Shown here: positions 9,227 to 17,557 of the stretch, one piece after another
How positions within the stretch are numbered: position 1 is the first letter of the stretch
Layout: the number at the start of each line of letters is the position of its first letter
Source of the DNA: Pontibacter rufus
GTDB lineage: Bacteria > Bacteroidota > Bacteroidia > Cytophagales > Hymenobacteraceae
Length of the DNA stretch: 64,000 bases
Direction of reading: 5' to 3'
Assembly: GCF_015694705.1 (NCBI RefSeq)
Contig: NZ_JADQDR010000011.1
Span: 62,001-126,000, forward strand
Made by a program: the position numbers and the translations under genes
The notes under the pieces: model-generated
Told to the model about the DNA's origin: nothing
Databases searched by the model: none
What the model saw: the letters and a program-made list of their open reading frames with translations, nothing else

Positions 9227-10291
9227 ATGAACAAGAACAATTATCCGAAACTGCACAATGCCACCTGGCCTGGTATTGTGGGGAAAGGCCCTGATTCGGA
9301 GCCGCCCATTCCTTTTGACACCATGCTGAAGATGACCGCCGCTGCGGAAGTGGACGGGGTGAAGTTCGACGGTGTAGACATCGGTCTGCTCGATCCTCAT
9401 GTCGATATTGACAGCGGGGAGGATGGCATCAAAAGGCTGGCAGATAAAATGTCTTCCTATAACCTGGAGATTGGCTCGCTTGTGGCGCCTATATGGGGCG
9501 GCCCCGCTATGGGCAGCAAAGAAGATCGGGTCCAGTTTGTGGAGCAGGTGCGGAAGGCCTGCGAGTTCGGGAGCAGGCTGCGCGAAATGGGTATTCGTCC
9601 CAACGGCGTTATCCGCATCGACTCCGCCAGCACCCCGGAAGACTGGGCAAAGGACCCTGTGAACAACACGAAGCTGATCGCCCAGACTTTCCGGGAGGCC
9701 TGCGACGTTGCCGCCGACTACGGTGAGAAGCTGGCTGCAGAGGGCGAAATCTGCTGGGGAGGCATGCACAGCTGGAGAACGATGGTCGATACCCTGGAGG
9801 CAGTGGACCGACCCAACATCGGTTTTCAGGCCGACATGTCCCATACCCTGCTGTACCTGTTGGGCTATAACAGACCGGAAGACCGCATCCTGCCCCAGGA
9901 TTTCGACTGGAATGACCGGGAAACACTAAAGCAAGGGCTGATAACGGTAACCAACGCCCTCCGCCCCTGGACAATTGATTTCCATGTTGCCCAGAACGAT
10001 GGCACCGTTCACGGAACAGGTTCTCATGATAAAACCGGGCGGCACTGCCAGGCGCTTGATCCAAATGGAAAACTGGACATTGCCCACGATGCCGGCTACT
10101 GGCTGCGCGATGAGAACGGGGAGCTTACAAAGGCGTTCAGGCATATATGCTGGGACGGCTGCATGTTCTCGAACGAAGTGATGACGCAGCAGCAGACCTG
10201 GAACGATATCCTGGCCACCATGATAAAGGTGCGCCAGATGCATGGCTGGTACGAGCCGGAGAAAAAGCTGGCTGTTGATACTGCTCGATAA
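9227..10291 (+). CDS. Xylose-isomerase-like TIM-barrel protein
   Basis: This 354-residue protein belongs to the AP-endonuclease family 2 / xylose-isomerase-like TIM-barrel group. Visible features are the strand-loop [15 protein letters not shown] early in the barrel, [15 protein letters not shown] in the middle with a candidate metal-ligand Glu, [13 protein letters not shown] with a candidate metal-ligand Asp, and [12 protein letters not shown] with a His in the third metal position. It has no signal peptide. It is separated by 172 bases from the cupin and by 11 bases from the oxidoreductase that follows, so it is probably co-transcribed with the latter. Such TIM barrels act as sugar isomerases, epimerases, or lyase/hydratases on 3-keto sugars; the last fits the neighbours best but is inference. 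Confidence 0.82.
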   Translation: MNKNNYPKLHNATWPGIVGKGPDSEPPIPFDTMLKMTAAAEVDGVKFDGVDIGLLDPHVDIDSGEDGIKRLADKMSSYNLEIGSLVAPIWGGPAMGSKEDRVQFVEQVRKACEFGSRLREMGIRPNGVIRIDSASTPEDWAKDPVNNTKLIAQTFREACDVAADYGEKLAAEGEICWGGMHSWRTMVDTLEAVDRPNIGFQADMSHTLLYLLGYNRPEDRILPQDFDWNDRETLKQGLITVTNALRPWTIDFHVAQNDGTVHGTGSHDKTGRHCQALDPNGKLDIAHDAGYWLRDENGELTKAFRHICWDGCMFSNEVMTQQQTWNDILATMIKVRQMHGWYEPEKKLAVDTAR

Positions 10292-10302
10292 TTTATTGAA
10301 AG

Positions 10303-11508
10303 ATGGATATGGGAAAAACGAAAGAACTAAGAATCGGTTTGATTGGAACCGGCCTGATGGGGCGCATCCATAGCAATGGCTACAAGCGCGCAAACGACTT
10401 CTTTCCTGAATTGAAGTATAGGCCGGTACTGAAGGTGGCCTGTGCGCGGAATGAAGAGAAAGTGCGGGCATTTGCCGAACAGTGGGGCTATGAGTCAGTA
10501 GAGACAGACTGGAGAGCCGTTATTGCGCGGGATGATGTGGATGCGGTGGATATTTGCACGCCGAACGACATGCATGCGGAGATTGCCATAGCCGCCGCTG
10601 CGGCGGGCAAAATGATTCTCTGCGAGAAGCCCCTCGCCCGCACGCTGGCTGAAGGACAGAACATGGTGGCTGCTGTTGAAAAGGCCGGGGTTAACAATAC
10701 CGTCTGGTACAACTATCGTCGCGTTCCGGCCGTAGCATTAGCCAAACAAATCATTGCCTCAGGAAAACTGGGGCGGATCTTTCATTACCGGGCCAACTTT
10801 CTGCAGGATTGGACCATCAATGCCAATGTGCCGCAGGGCGGTGCGGCAACATGGCGGTTAGACGCCGCCGCCGCCGGATCCGGCGTTACAGGCGATCTGC
10901 TCGCCCACTGCATTGACACGGCCATGTGGCTGAATGGGGGTATAAAAGATGTGTCTGCTGTAACCGAAACCTTTATCAAGGAGCGCGTGCATCAGGACAC
11001 GGGACAGGTGCAGAAGGTGGGCATCGACGATGCCTGCATTTTTCACTGCCATTTCGATAACGGATCATTGGGCCTCTTTGAGGCTACCCGCTATGCGCGT
11101 GGCCACAAGGCCCTATATACTTTAGAGATCAACGGGGAGCATGCTTCCATCCGCTGGGACCTGCACGACATGAACCGCCTCGAGTTCTTCGATCATGCGG
11201 ACGAGTCCGTTGTGCGCGGCTGGCGCTCCATCCATGTTTCCGACAGCGATCAACCCTATATGGACAGGTGGTGGATACCCGGAACAAGCATTGGCTACGA
11301 GCATACTTTCCTGCACCAGGTAGCTGAATTCCTGAAGAGCGTGGAAACAGGCGAACCCTGCTCCCCGACCTTTAAGGAGGCGCTCGAAACGCAGAAGGTC
11401 TGTGAGGCAGTCCTTGACTCAGCCGCTTCAGGAAGTTGGAAGAATACAGATGTGAAGTGGGATGAAAAGCAGGGAGCCGGAAAGGTGCCAGTGGCAGGAG
11501 AAGTGTAG
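10303..11508 (+). CDS. Gfo/Idh/MocA-family NAD(P)-dependent oxidoreductase
   Basis: This 401-residue cytoplasmic dehydrogenase would oxidise or reduce a sugar or polyol with NAD(P). The Rossmann motif [12 protein letters not shown] starts near residue 12, and the family signature CEKPLA lies near residue 107. The C-terminal substrate domain carries [19 protein letters not shown] with the usual catalytic-type His. It starts 11 bases after the TIM-barrel gene and ends the + strand cluster at a strong terminator. In the 3-keto-glycoside route, enzymes of this family interconvert glycosides and 3-keto-glycosides, which would suit the DUF1080, ThuA and TIM-barrel proteins nearby. That link is inferred from gene content. 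Confidence 0.88.
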   Translation: MDMGKTKELRIGLIGTGLMGRIHSNGYKRANDFFPELKYRPVLKVACARNEEKVRAFAEQWGYESVETDWRAVIARDDVDAVDICTPNDMHAEIAIAAAAAGKMILCEKPLARTLAEGQNMVAAVEKAGVNNTVWYNYRRVPAVALAKQIIASGKLGRIFHYRANFLQDWTINANVPQGGAATWRLDAAAAGSGVTGDLLAHCIDTAMWLNGGIKDVSAVTETFIKERVHQDTGQVQKVGIDDACIFHCHFDNGSLGLFEATRYARGHKALYTLEINGEHASIRWDLHDMNRLEFFDHADESVVRGWRSIHVSDSDQPYMDRWWIPGTSIGYEHTFLHQVAEFLKSVETGEPCSPTFKEALETQKVCEAVLDSAASGSWKNTDVKWDEKQGAGKVPVAGEV

Positions 11509-11520
11509 ACTAAATCATGC

Positions 11521-11596
11521 AATCATTGAGCTGTTGAAGTATGAAATACCCGAAGAGGGCCGGTCATATTTCAACAGCTTTTCTTTTTCAATGATT
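11521..11596 (+). terminator. Terminator of the 6.7-11.5 kb sugar-enzyme cluster
   Basis: A perfect 10-bp stem (11529-11538 with 11570-11579) is followed by a T-rich run. An outer pair (11521-11529 with 11588-11596) extends it. It lies 13 bases after the oxidoreductase stop codon. Confidence 0.75.
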
Positions 11597-11606
11597 TTTA
11601 TTTCGG

Positions 11607-11756
11607 CTGTGGTATAGAATGTATGATTGTATAAGATGAGGGAGACTTATAGCTTTAGCAGGAACCACATCTTTGTTTCATATGATTTAGAAGCTCCTCG
11701 CCTTCACCTTTTACATCTTGTTCTTATAATTGATGACCCATCATACATTGTGTACC
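11607..11756 (+). repeat. Dispersed 150-bp repeat, copy A
   Basis: This stretch is the inverted counterpart of 25973-26123. By eye about 17 of 151 aligned positions differ, with one single-base indel. Both copies are intergenic. The repeat has no clear coding frame shared by the copies and no recognised terminal inverted repeats, so it could be a short mobile or REP-like element, or the remnant of a duplicated region. Confidence 0.75.
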
Positions 11757-12138
11757 ACCACCCAATTTTATTAGCTGAATCGGAACAAAGTAATTTCAGG
11801 TCTTTCCATGAGGCGCATTGAGTGTTTCCGGTGACGAGCTTTAGCGAGGCAGCCCGAGGTACGAGGGTAGGAAAGGAAAGCAGCGCCGAATGGGAAAACG
11901 AGTCCTCGCGGATTTGGAGCGCACATAAGCAACTATAAATCCAGCTGGGATTTAAACGCAGGATAAACAGAAGCTATCCGGAGAAGCAACTTTAACCATG
12001 ATAATTATCGAGTTCACGGTAGCTTACAAAATGAAAAGCTCCTGCCTTAAGCAGCATCTGCTGAATCTCCCTTCAATCAGGATCTTTTCAGTATAAGTAT
12101 GAGCTTGGGCTAAGCTTATTTCGCACGCCTGCCTAATT
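11757..12138. other. Unassigned intergenic stretch
   Basis: No gene, known RNA or promoter could be recognised here. A GC-rich patch at about 11825-11930 contrasts with the AT-rich flanks and could be a remnant or a structured RNA, but I cannot identify it. Confidence 0.3.
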
Positions 12139-12185
12139 GTAACTAAATAGTCTATGCACTTATGGTGCATAGACTATTTAGTTAC
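12139..12185. repeat. Perfect 21-bp-stem inverted repeat
   Basis: Positions 12139-12159 and 12165-12185 are perfect reverse complements around a 5-base loop. The stem is AT-rich and no T-tract follows, so it does not look like an ordinary terminator. It sits 45 bases from a second, GC-rich hairpin that terminates the MFS gene. Confidence 0.85.
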
Positions 12186-12230
12186 TCAGAATTCAATCTT
12201 TTAGCGGATGCCTGTACAGCATACAAGAAG

Positions 12231-12263
12231 AGTGGTGGGCCCTGCTATGCAGGCCCCACCACT
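12231..12263 (-). terminator. Terminator of the minus-strand 12.3-17.5 kb cluster
   Basis: A 15-bp GC-rich stem (12231-12245 with 12249-12263, one mismatch) has a 3-base loop. Read on the minus strand, a pyrimidine-rich run follows. It lies 32 bases beyond the MFS stop codon. Confidence 0.7.
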
Positions 12264-12294
12264 TTAAATATTTATATTGAGTACTGTAAGCCCT

Positions 12295-13533
12295 TTAATG
12301 TGTCACCGGCTGTGGTATTTTCTCGGTGTTCTTAGGATTTTTCTGCCAGAAGAACAGGATAGTGAACAGCACAATCAGGATGACCGGGAAAGCAATCATT
12401 TTCTCCAGCGTGTCCTGGCCTGCGGCCAGTTCCAAGGCGTTTCCAGTAAGGCCCTTGGTCATGCTTTCTGCTCTGGCATCGTCAATCCAGTCTCCGATGA
12501 TGGGCTGGAAAATAGAGGAAGAAAACATACCTACTGCGCCGATAATGGACATACCCAGGGCACTGCTCAAAGGCACGCGCTGTGCCACAGCACCCACCAT
12601 CACCGGCCAGAAATAGCCGTATCCGAGGGCAAAAATAATAGCTGCCACATAAGCGGTCGCTCCGGTTACAGTGCTAAACATATAAATGCCTATTGCTGCA
12701 AGAATCGACCCTCCAAGCAAAACACCCGTCTGACCCAGCGCCGCGACAACAGGACCTGCAAAGAACCTGATTACAGCCACCAACCCGGCGGTCAGTGCCA
12801 GGATCAACATCGGATCGGCTCCGCTGCTACCCAGGATGATGCTCACCCACTGGCCAGGGCCAAACTCTGTAATAGCAGTAAGAGCCATACAGATAATCAG
12901 GAAGATATACAACGGACTTACCATCGCCTTGAAGTTGGCTCCAAGAGAAGTAACTCCCTCCACCTGGGGCTTTGGAAAGGTTTTTCCAAAAAATAAGAAA
13001 GCATAGATGATGGCCGGCACCACGATAACCCACATCTGTGCTTGCCAGGAAAAACCTAAGCTGGTCATAAGAGCGGAGATAAGAGACCCAACAAATATTC
13101 CCCCCGGAAACCACATATGGAACCTGTTCAGCATTTTGTTCATCTTCACGCCGGAGTACATGTCTGCAATCATGGGGTTACAGGCAGCCTCCGTACACCC
13201 GTTGGCAATACCAATCAAAAGCGTGGAAACAAGCAGGGTGGCATATCCTCCCGCATATATGGTTAACAGTATTCCCAAAGCGTGGCATACGAAGGCCACA
13301 GTCATAATAATTTTAGGCCCCACCGTGTGATAGACCAATCCTCCGATGACCATGGCAATGGGGAAGCCCAAAAACCACATGGAGTTGATGAACCCCAGTT
13401 GTTCGGCCGACAGACCAAATTCTGCACCTAATTGGGGGAGAATTCCCGCTCTGATGGAAAAGGTGAAGCCCGTTGTGATGAGTGCAAAGCAGCTCCCCAG
13501 GAACAAGGCGCTTCTGTTAACGTTTTCGTTCAT
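12295..13533 (-). CDS. MFS permease, probably for a sugar
   Basis: This 412-residue inner-membrane protein has about 12 hydrophobic segments and the major-facilitator layout. The cytoplasmic loop after the second segment, GGLVYHTVGPKIIM, is at the usual place of the loop-2 motif, and a hydrophilic centre (TFPKPQVEGVTSLG) divides the two halves. It lies on the minus strand downstream of an alpha/beta hydrolase, two TIM-barrel proteins and a ThuA protein, about 300 bases after the hydrolase stop, so it may have its own promoter. Uptake of the sugar handled by these enzymes is inferred from position. No copy of the shared operator is present upstream. Confidence 0.85.
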   Translation of the reverse strand: MNENVNRSALFLGSCFALITTGFTFSIRAGILPQLGAEFGLSAEQLGFINSMWFLGFPIAMVIGGLVYHTVGPKIIMTVAFVCHALGILLTIYAGGYATLLVSTLLIGIANGCTEAACNPMIADMYSGVKMNKMLNRFHMWFPGGIFVGSLISALMTSLGFSWQAQMWVIVVPAIIYAFLFFGKTFPKPQVEGVTSLGANFKAMVSPLYIFLIICMALTAITEFGPGQWVSIILGSSGADPMLILALTAGLVAVIRFFAGPVVAALGQTGVLLGGSILAAIGIYMFSTVTGATAYVAAIIFALGYGYFWPVMVGAVAQRVPLSSALGMSIIGAVGMFSSSIFQPIIGDWIDDARAESMTKGLTGNALELAAGQDTLEKMIAFPVILIVLFTILFFWQKNPKNTEKIPQPVTH

Positions 13534-13836
13534 TGTGTTTAGTTTATTTTAAATGCGGATGTAAAAAGATGAATTAAGATAAAAACAATATATGACTTTA
13601 TTTTTAATCGCTATCTAATAACTGACCTGGAGATGTTAACTGAGTTAAGTAACAGGCAGTTAAATTATACCCGCCAATAGGTCTTGTCTGTGCATCAAAC
13701 AGGTGCCGTATGTACGGCTAAACTCAACCTTACATTTTGCAGTATGGGCGATCCTATACTTTTCTGATGGTAATATAACAAATAAGGCATAAAACACATA
13801 AACTTTTGCCTACATTATATCAGCTCTATATAGGGA
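13534..13836. other. Intergenic region upstream of the MFS permease
   Basis: An AT-rich gap of 303 bases separates the alpha/beta hydrolase from the MFS gene and should hold the permease promoter. I see no copy of the direct-repeat operator, no hairpin of note and no coding frame. Confidence 0.5.
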
Positions 13837-14640
13837 TCAATTAGCCATCAGCCAATTCCTGACCAAGGGGTTGAAATCTTCTATATTTTCCCAATGAAAA
13901 GCATGCCCGGATTTTTCATATAGGTGCAACTTTGCGTTGGGGATAGCCCCAACCACTTCTTCTGCCATCCAGGGCGGAGTAAAAATATCTTCCCGTCCGC
14001 CAATCACCAAGGTGGGGATCCTGATTTCGCCAAGTTCGCGAAGCACACTGTGCGTCATGCACGCGGCTGCCTGCCCTTCCAGCGCATGCAGCGGCTGCGG
14101 TTGGGGATCAGTGGCGGCCTGCAGGCGCGCCTCTTCCAGTTCGGCAAATAGTAACGGGTTGTCCCAGGAAGATTTGGAGTAAATCAGCATCTGGATGTAT
14201 AAGCTGAACTCTTCGGGCCGGAGCCGGGCTTTGCAGTGCATCATGTGCTGAAATACGGCGCCGGCTTTATTATCGCAACGGGCCCAAGTGCACATCAGCA
14301 CCAATGATTTCACCTTCCCCGGGTGCCGTATCGCCAGCTGCTGGGCAATGGTGCTGCCCATGGAGCAGCCAACCACCCGTGCTTTTAGAATTTGAAGTGC
14401 ATCCAGTAAACCTGCATAATCATCAGCCATCTGTGCTGTAGTATAAGGTCCGGCAGGCTTGTCTGACAGGCCCACTCCCCGGTTATCAGCGATAATACAC
14501 CTGAAGTCCTTCTCCCAGTACGCCGCATGCTTCTCCCAGACAGACCCGGGGGCCGTGATGCCCATTATCAGCAAGAGCGGATCTCCGGACCCGCGCTCCT
14601 CATAGTACAGGTTTATTCCATTAGTATATATATAGGGCAT
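13837..14640 (-). CDS. Alpha/beta-hydrolase fold enzyme
   Basis: This cytoplasmic protein of 267 residues has the standard catalytic triad of the alpha/beta-hydrolase family: nucleophile Ser93 in GCSMGS, an Asp in GGREDIFTPP and a His in KSGHAFHWEN near the C-terminus. The oxyanion-side segment MGITAPGSVW follows the first strands. I start it at the ATG ending at 14640, because the sequence then opens with the family-typical MPYIYTNGINLYYEERG; a TTG nine bases upstream would abut the stop codon of the next gene directly. It is therefore tightly coupled to the TIM-barrel gene at 14650-15477. It may cleave an ester, such as an acyl group on a sugar or a lactone; substrate unknown. Confidence 0.85.
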   Translation of the reverse strand: MPYIYTNGINLYYEERGSGDPLLLIMGITAPGSVWEKHAAYWEKDFRCIIADNRGVGLSDKPAGPYTTAQMADDYAGLLDALQILKARVVGCSMGSTIAQQLAIRHPGKVKSLVLMCTWARCDNKAGAVFQHMMHCKARLRPEEFSLYIQMLIYSKSSWDNPLLFAELEEARLQAATDPQPQPLHALEGQAAACMTHSVLRELGEIRIPTLVIGGREDIFTPPWMAEEVVGAIPNAKLHLYEKSGHAFHWENIEDFNPLVRNWLMAN

Positions 14641-14649
14641 CGGCTTCAA

Positions 14650-15477
14650 TTACTTTATTCGTGGTACCAGTTCTTTTTTAATCCAGCGGCCATCGTGCAG
14701 CGTTACGGCATCCGGGTCCTGCAGGGCTTCCTTTCCTTCGTCTTCGCACACAATCCAACCATTGTAGCCCCTGTCTTTCAGCCACTGGGTTATCGAAAGC
14801 AAATCGATCTTGCCCTTTCCCATCAGCGCAAACTCCGGTTCTCCGTCCCAATCCTTGTAATGCACGTGGTTTATCAGGGAAGCGTATTCCTCCATCTTCG
14901 CGAGCGGGTTCATGCCGCCGTTTATGATATGGCCGACATCGGGTGTCCAGCCGGTGGCGGCGCTGTCCAATGCTTCCAGTATCACGCTGTAATCTTCCTC
15001 GGTGCGGGTGATGGAGGTATGGGGAGAGTTTGGGTGGAAGCTGCACGGCACTCCTTTCTCCATTGCCCTTCTCGATACGCTGTTCACGATATTCACCAGG
15101 TTGCGGCGGCGGGCGTTTAAATCATGCCGGCCGCTCGGTTTCTGCACCGTGCAGAGGATAGCGCCCGGAAAGCGCTGCAGCAAACGTATAGCCTGGTCTG
15201 CTTCCTCACGCTCCTTTTCCGATTCTTCCGTTCCGTTCCAGTCCATCGCCAGGGAAAGAGCTGCCAGTTCTATCCCCTGCTCTTTCAGCTTTGCCTCCAG
15301 CCGGTCCGCATCCTGTAAATCCCCCATCCAGGAGTAGATAGGCTGAATGCCGGTAAACCCAGCTTCGGCAATCACTTCAACCATGTGCCCTAACTGGTTA
15401 TGATAGGTTTGCCCATCGTTGTTCATGAACCAGGTATATACTTCGGAGCCAAAACGAAAAGGAAGTTGCTGTGCCAT
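14650..15477 (-). CDS. Sugar phosphate isomerase/epimerase-like TIM barrel
   Basis: This 275-residue cytoplasmic protein has the xylose-isomerase-like TIM-barrel fold (AP-endonuclease family 2). VPCSFHPNSPHTS supplies candidate His ligands, TGWTPDVGHIINGGM the Asp/His pair, INHVHYKDWDGEPEF the later His and WIVCEDEGKEA the final acidic ligand. It sits in a minus-strand operon: 32 bases downstream of the second TIM-barrel gene and touching the alpha/beta-hydrolase gene. IolE/IolI-type inosose dehydratase or a 3-keto-sugar lyase/hydratase are the closest role types I can suggest. The fold is confident, the reaction is not. Confidence 0.83.
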   Translation of the reverse strand: MAQQLPFRFGSEVYTWFMNNDGQTYHNQLGHMVEVIAEAGFTGIQPIYSWMGDLQDADRLEAKLKEQGIELAALSLAMDWNGTEESEKEREEADQAIRLLQRFPGAILCTVQKPSGRHDLNARRRNLVNIVNSVSRRAMEKGVPCSFHPNSPHTSITRTEEDYSVILEALDSAATGWTPDVGHIINGGMNPLAKMEEYASLINHVHYKDWDGEPEFALMGKGKIDLLSITQWLKDRGYNGWIVCEDEGKEALQDPDAVTLHDGRWIKKELVPRIK

Positions 15478-15509
15478 ATGTGGATGTTATATTTTTACTA
15501 TAGAAAGAA

Positions 15510-16391
15510 TTAATGCGTATGGTTTGCGGTCGCGGGTGTGGCAAGCCCATACTTGCCGCACATTTGCCGGATAAGCTTCAGGCCGTTTTCCGCTATATCC
15601 CAGGGGTCAGAGTATTCGCGCCATACCCCTATGGAATTGGCAAAGTCTGGATCATTGCGTGAGAAGGCCTCGATGGTGAGCCAGCCGGAGTAGCCAACGC
15701 CAGCTAAGGCTGAAAATACCTCATCAAAGTCTATATGCCCGTCGCCGGGGGTGCCGCGGTCGTTCTCGCTGATGTGGACGTGCGCCAGCACAGGCGCTAT
15801 GGTTTGAATGGCGGCGGCAGTCTTCTTTTCCTCAACGTTGGCGTGGTGCGTATCAAACATGGCCCGCACGTTCGGGTGGGCCGCTTCTTTTACCAGCCTT
15901 GTCAGCTGGCCCATGGTATTGCACAGATAGCACTCAAACCGGTTCAGCGCCTCCAGGGCCAGCACAACGTTTGCCTGCGCGGCATACTCACCGGCAGCGT
16001 GCAGCACTTCGGCACCCCAGGCGTACTCCCGGTCCTCCGGTGCGTGGTGGGCAAATACCGCATGGGCCGAGTGGAAAGGGCCGCATAGTATGCTGGACTG
16101 CATGTCGTGCGCGCGGTCTATCGCCCATTTAATACGATCCAGCGCTTTGGCCCTTACTGCCGCTACCTCACTGATGGGGTTTTCGTCTTTGCCTACCACA
16201 AAAACGCTGGTTGCCTCCAGGCCAATATCGCGCACATGGTCGCCAAATCGCTTGTAGGCCGTTGCATCCGGTGAGCCAATAAAACATTCGACCCCGTCAT
16301 AGCCCATTGTTTTTAACCTCTCCGTAATCGGCATCAGTTCATCCGAAACGACAGCCGTCCATGCCAATACGTTAAACCCGATTTTATTCAT
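15510..16391 (-). CDS. D-tagatose/psicose 3-epimerase-like TIM barrel
   Basis: This 293-residue protein resembles the ketose 3-epimerase and hydroxypyruvate-isomerase branch of the TIM-barrel superfamily. Its four metal-ligand regions are visible in order: Glu in LALEALNRFE, Asp in AMFDTHHANVEE, His in LAHVHISENDRGTPGDGH and Glu in WLTIEAFSR. There is no signal peptide. It lies 14 bases after the ThuA gene and 32 bases before the next TIM-barrel gene, indicating co-transcription. It would epimerise or isomerise a ketose or 3-keto sugar in the cytoplasm. The ligand set makes an active enzyme likely; the substrate is not readable. Confidence 0.85.
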   Translation of the reverse strand: MNKIGFNVLAWTAVVSDELMPITERLKTMGYDGVECFIGSPDATAYKRFGDHVRDIGLEATSVFVVGKDENPISEVAAVRAKALDRIKWAIDRAHDMQSSILCGPFHSAHAVFAHHAPEDREYAWGAEVLHAAGEYAAQANVVLALEALNRFECYLCNTMGQLTRLVKEAAHPNVRAMFDTHHANVEEKKTAAAIQTIAPVLAHVHISENDRGTPGDGHIDFDEVFSALAGVGYSGWLTIEAFSRNDPDFANSIGVWREYSDPWDIAENGLKLIRQMCGKYGLATPATANHTH

Positions 16392-16405
16392 CGCTTTATC
16401 AGTTC

Positions 16406-17455
16406 TTATTTATAATCTGAAGGAGTTAGCCCCTTTTTATAATCATCGACCCCGAACATGGTAGGATGGTATTCCCCCACAATGTCCACATTGCTTTTTT
16501 CAGGAATCTGCTCTTCCATATGCATGGCCCAGTAACAGGCATTCACCAGCAGCCTTCGCAAGTCTTCGCTTTTCAGATCTATTGCTGCTCCCATAGTGGT
16601 GCCGAACACTCTGCCTGTATTTCCGCTTTCGCTGGTATACTGCTTAATCCAGGCTACAGGCATCACAGATTTTCTCCAGTTCAGTTCTGCATCCGGCGTC
16701 ATTCCACTCGTAGGCAGGCCCCACACCAGCACCTCAGGATCACCTTCAAGCTCCCGGGTTGTATACACGTCAGTAGCACACCAGATATCGTTCACTCCGT
16801 TAAGAACAGCGTTTTTCTGCTCCATAACGCCATTGATTAAACCTCTTGTACCCTCATGCCCGTGGTCGCCATGATGGCTAATCCAGGTTTCTCCCAGAAT
16901 CTGCCTCCCAAATCCGCCTTCCCATCCCTTCACTTTGCTGCTGAAATCATACTTTGCGTATGGGCTACCCGTGTTTTTCTGATACCTGAATGCATGTGTA
17001 GCGGTACGCATGCCTATTACCGGTTTACCAGCCTTTATATAGTCATCAATGTATTTCATTTGTTCGTCGGGCAACTCCCTGAAGCGGGTGAAAATCACCA
17101 TCAGGTCTGCTGTCCGCAGCTGCTCCAAGCCAGGAATGTTGGTCAGATTATTAGGATTAATCTCACCCGTGCGGGGATCAATGGCAAACAGGACGGTAGT
17201 TTTGAAACCATGGTGCTCGGCTAAAATTTTAGCGAGCATCGGCAATGCCTCTTCAGAACGATATTCTTCATCCCCACTCACAAAAACGATGTGCTTCCCA
17301 TTTCCCGGCCCTTTACCAGGTTTATAGGTAATCCACTGCTGGCTTTGTTGCTGCGCGCACGCAAACGGAGCGCCCAAAATACAGCTAAGGACAAAAAAGC
17401 AAAAGTATTTTACCATGCTATACATGCGAGTTCTTATATTCTTACTTATTTCCAT
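16406..17455 (-). CDS. Secreted ThuA-domain protein
   Basis: This 349-residue protein carries the ThuA domain, a class-I-glutamine-amidotransferase-like fold found in trehalose utilisation and in sugar catabolism loci of Bacteroidota and Planctomycetes. GKHIVFVSGDEEYRSEEALPMLA opens the domain, ADLMVIFTRFRELPDEQ and GKPVIGMRTATHAF follow, and HGDHGHEGTRG is a His-rich loop. The N-terminus is a signal peptide ending in FACAQ, so it is exported. Met11 or Met14 would give a more compact signal and either may be the true start. It heads the minus-strand operon with the TIM barrels. Rhizobial ThuA is linked to 3-keto-trehalose metabolism; an equivalent role here is inference. Confidence 0.85.
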   Translation of the reverse strand: MEISKNIRTRMYSMVKYFCFFVLSCILGAPFACAQQQSQQWITYKPGKGPGNGKHIVFVSGDEEYRSEEALPMLAKILAEHHGFKTTVLFAIDPRTGEINPNNLTNIPGLEQLRTADLMVIFTRFRELPDEQMKYIDDYIKAGKPVIGMRTATHAFRYQKNTGSPYAKYDFSSKVKGWEGGFGRQILGETWISHHGDHGHEGTRGLINGVMEQKNAVLNGVNDIWCATDVYTTRELEGDPEVLVWGLPTSGMTPDAELNWRKSVMPVAWIKQYTSESGNTGRVFGTTMGAAIDLKSEDLRRLLVNACYWAMHMEEQIPEKSNVDIVGEYHPTMFGVDDYKKGLTPSDYK

Positions 17456-17557
17456 TAAAAAAACAGATAAAGTTTAAACATTATTAAATATAACATCACA
17501 GAAGCTACGCACAAGGTTTATACTATCAAATCCCCTTTTGCATAATCCTTATAATCA

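Noticed and set aside
11627..11821. Short open frame within repeat copy A
   Set aside because: The corresponding frame is not conserved in copy B, which has an indel and stops, so the repeat is not coding in this frame.
11825..11930. GC-rich patch considered as RNase P RNA or tmRNA
   Set aside because: I could not find the conserved core sequences of either RNA.
12277..12996. Long plus-strand open frame of 239 codons
   Set aside because: It lies opposite the well-supported MFS permease gene and its protein is rich in His, Cys and Arg without any family features, so it is a shadow.
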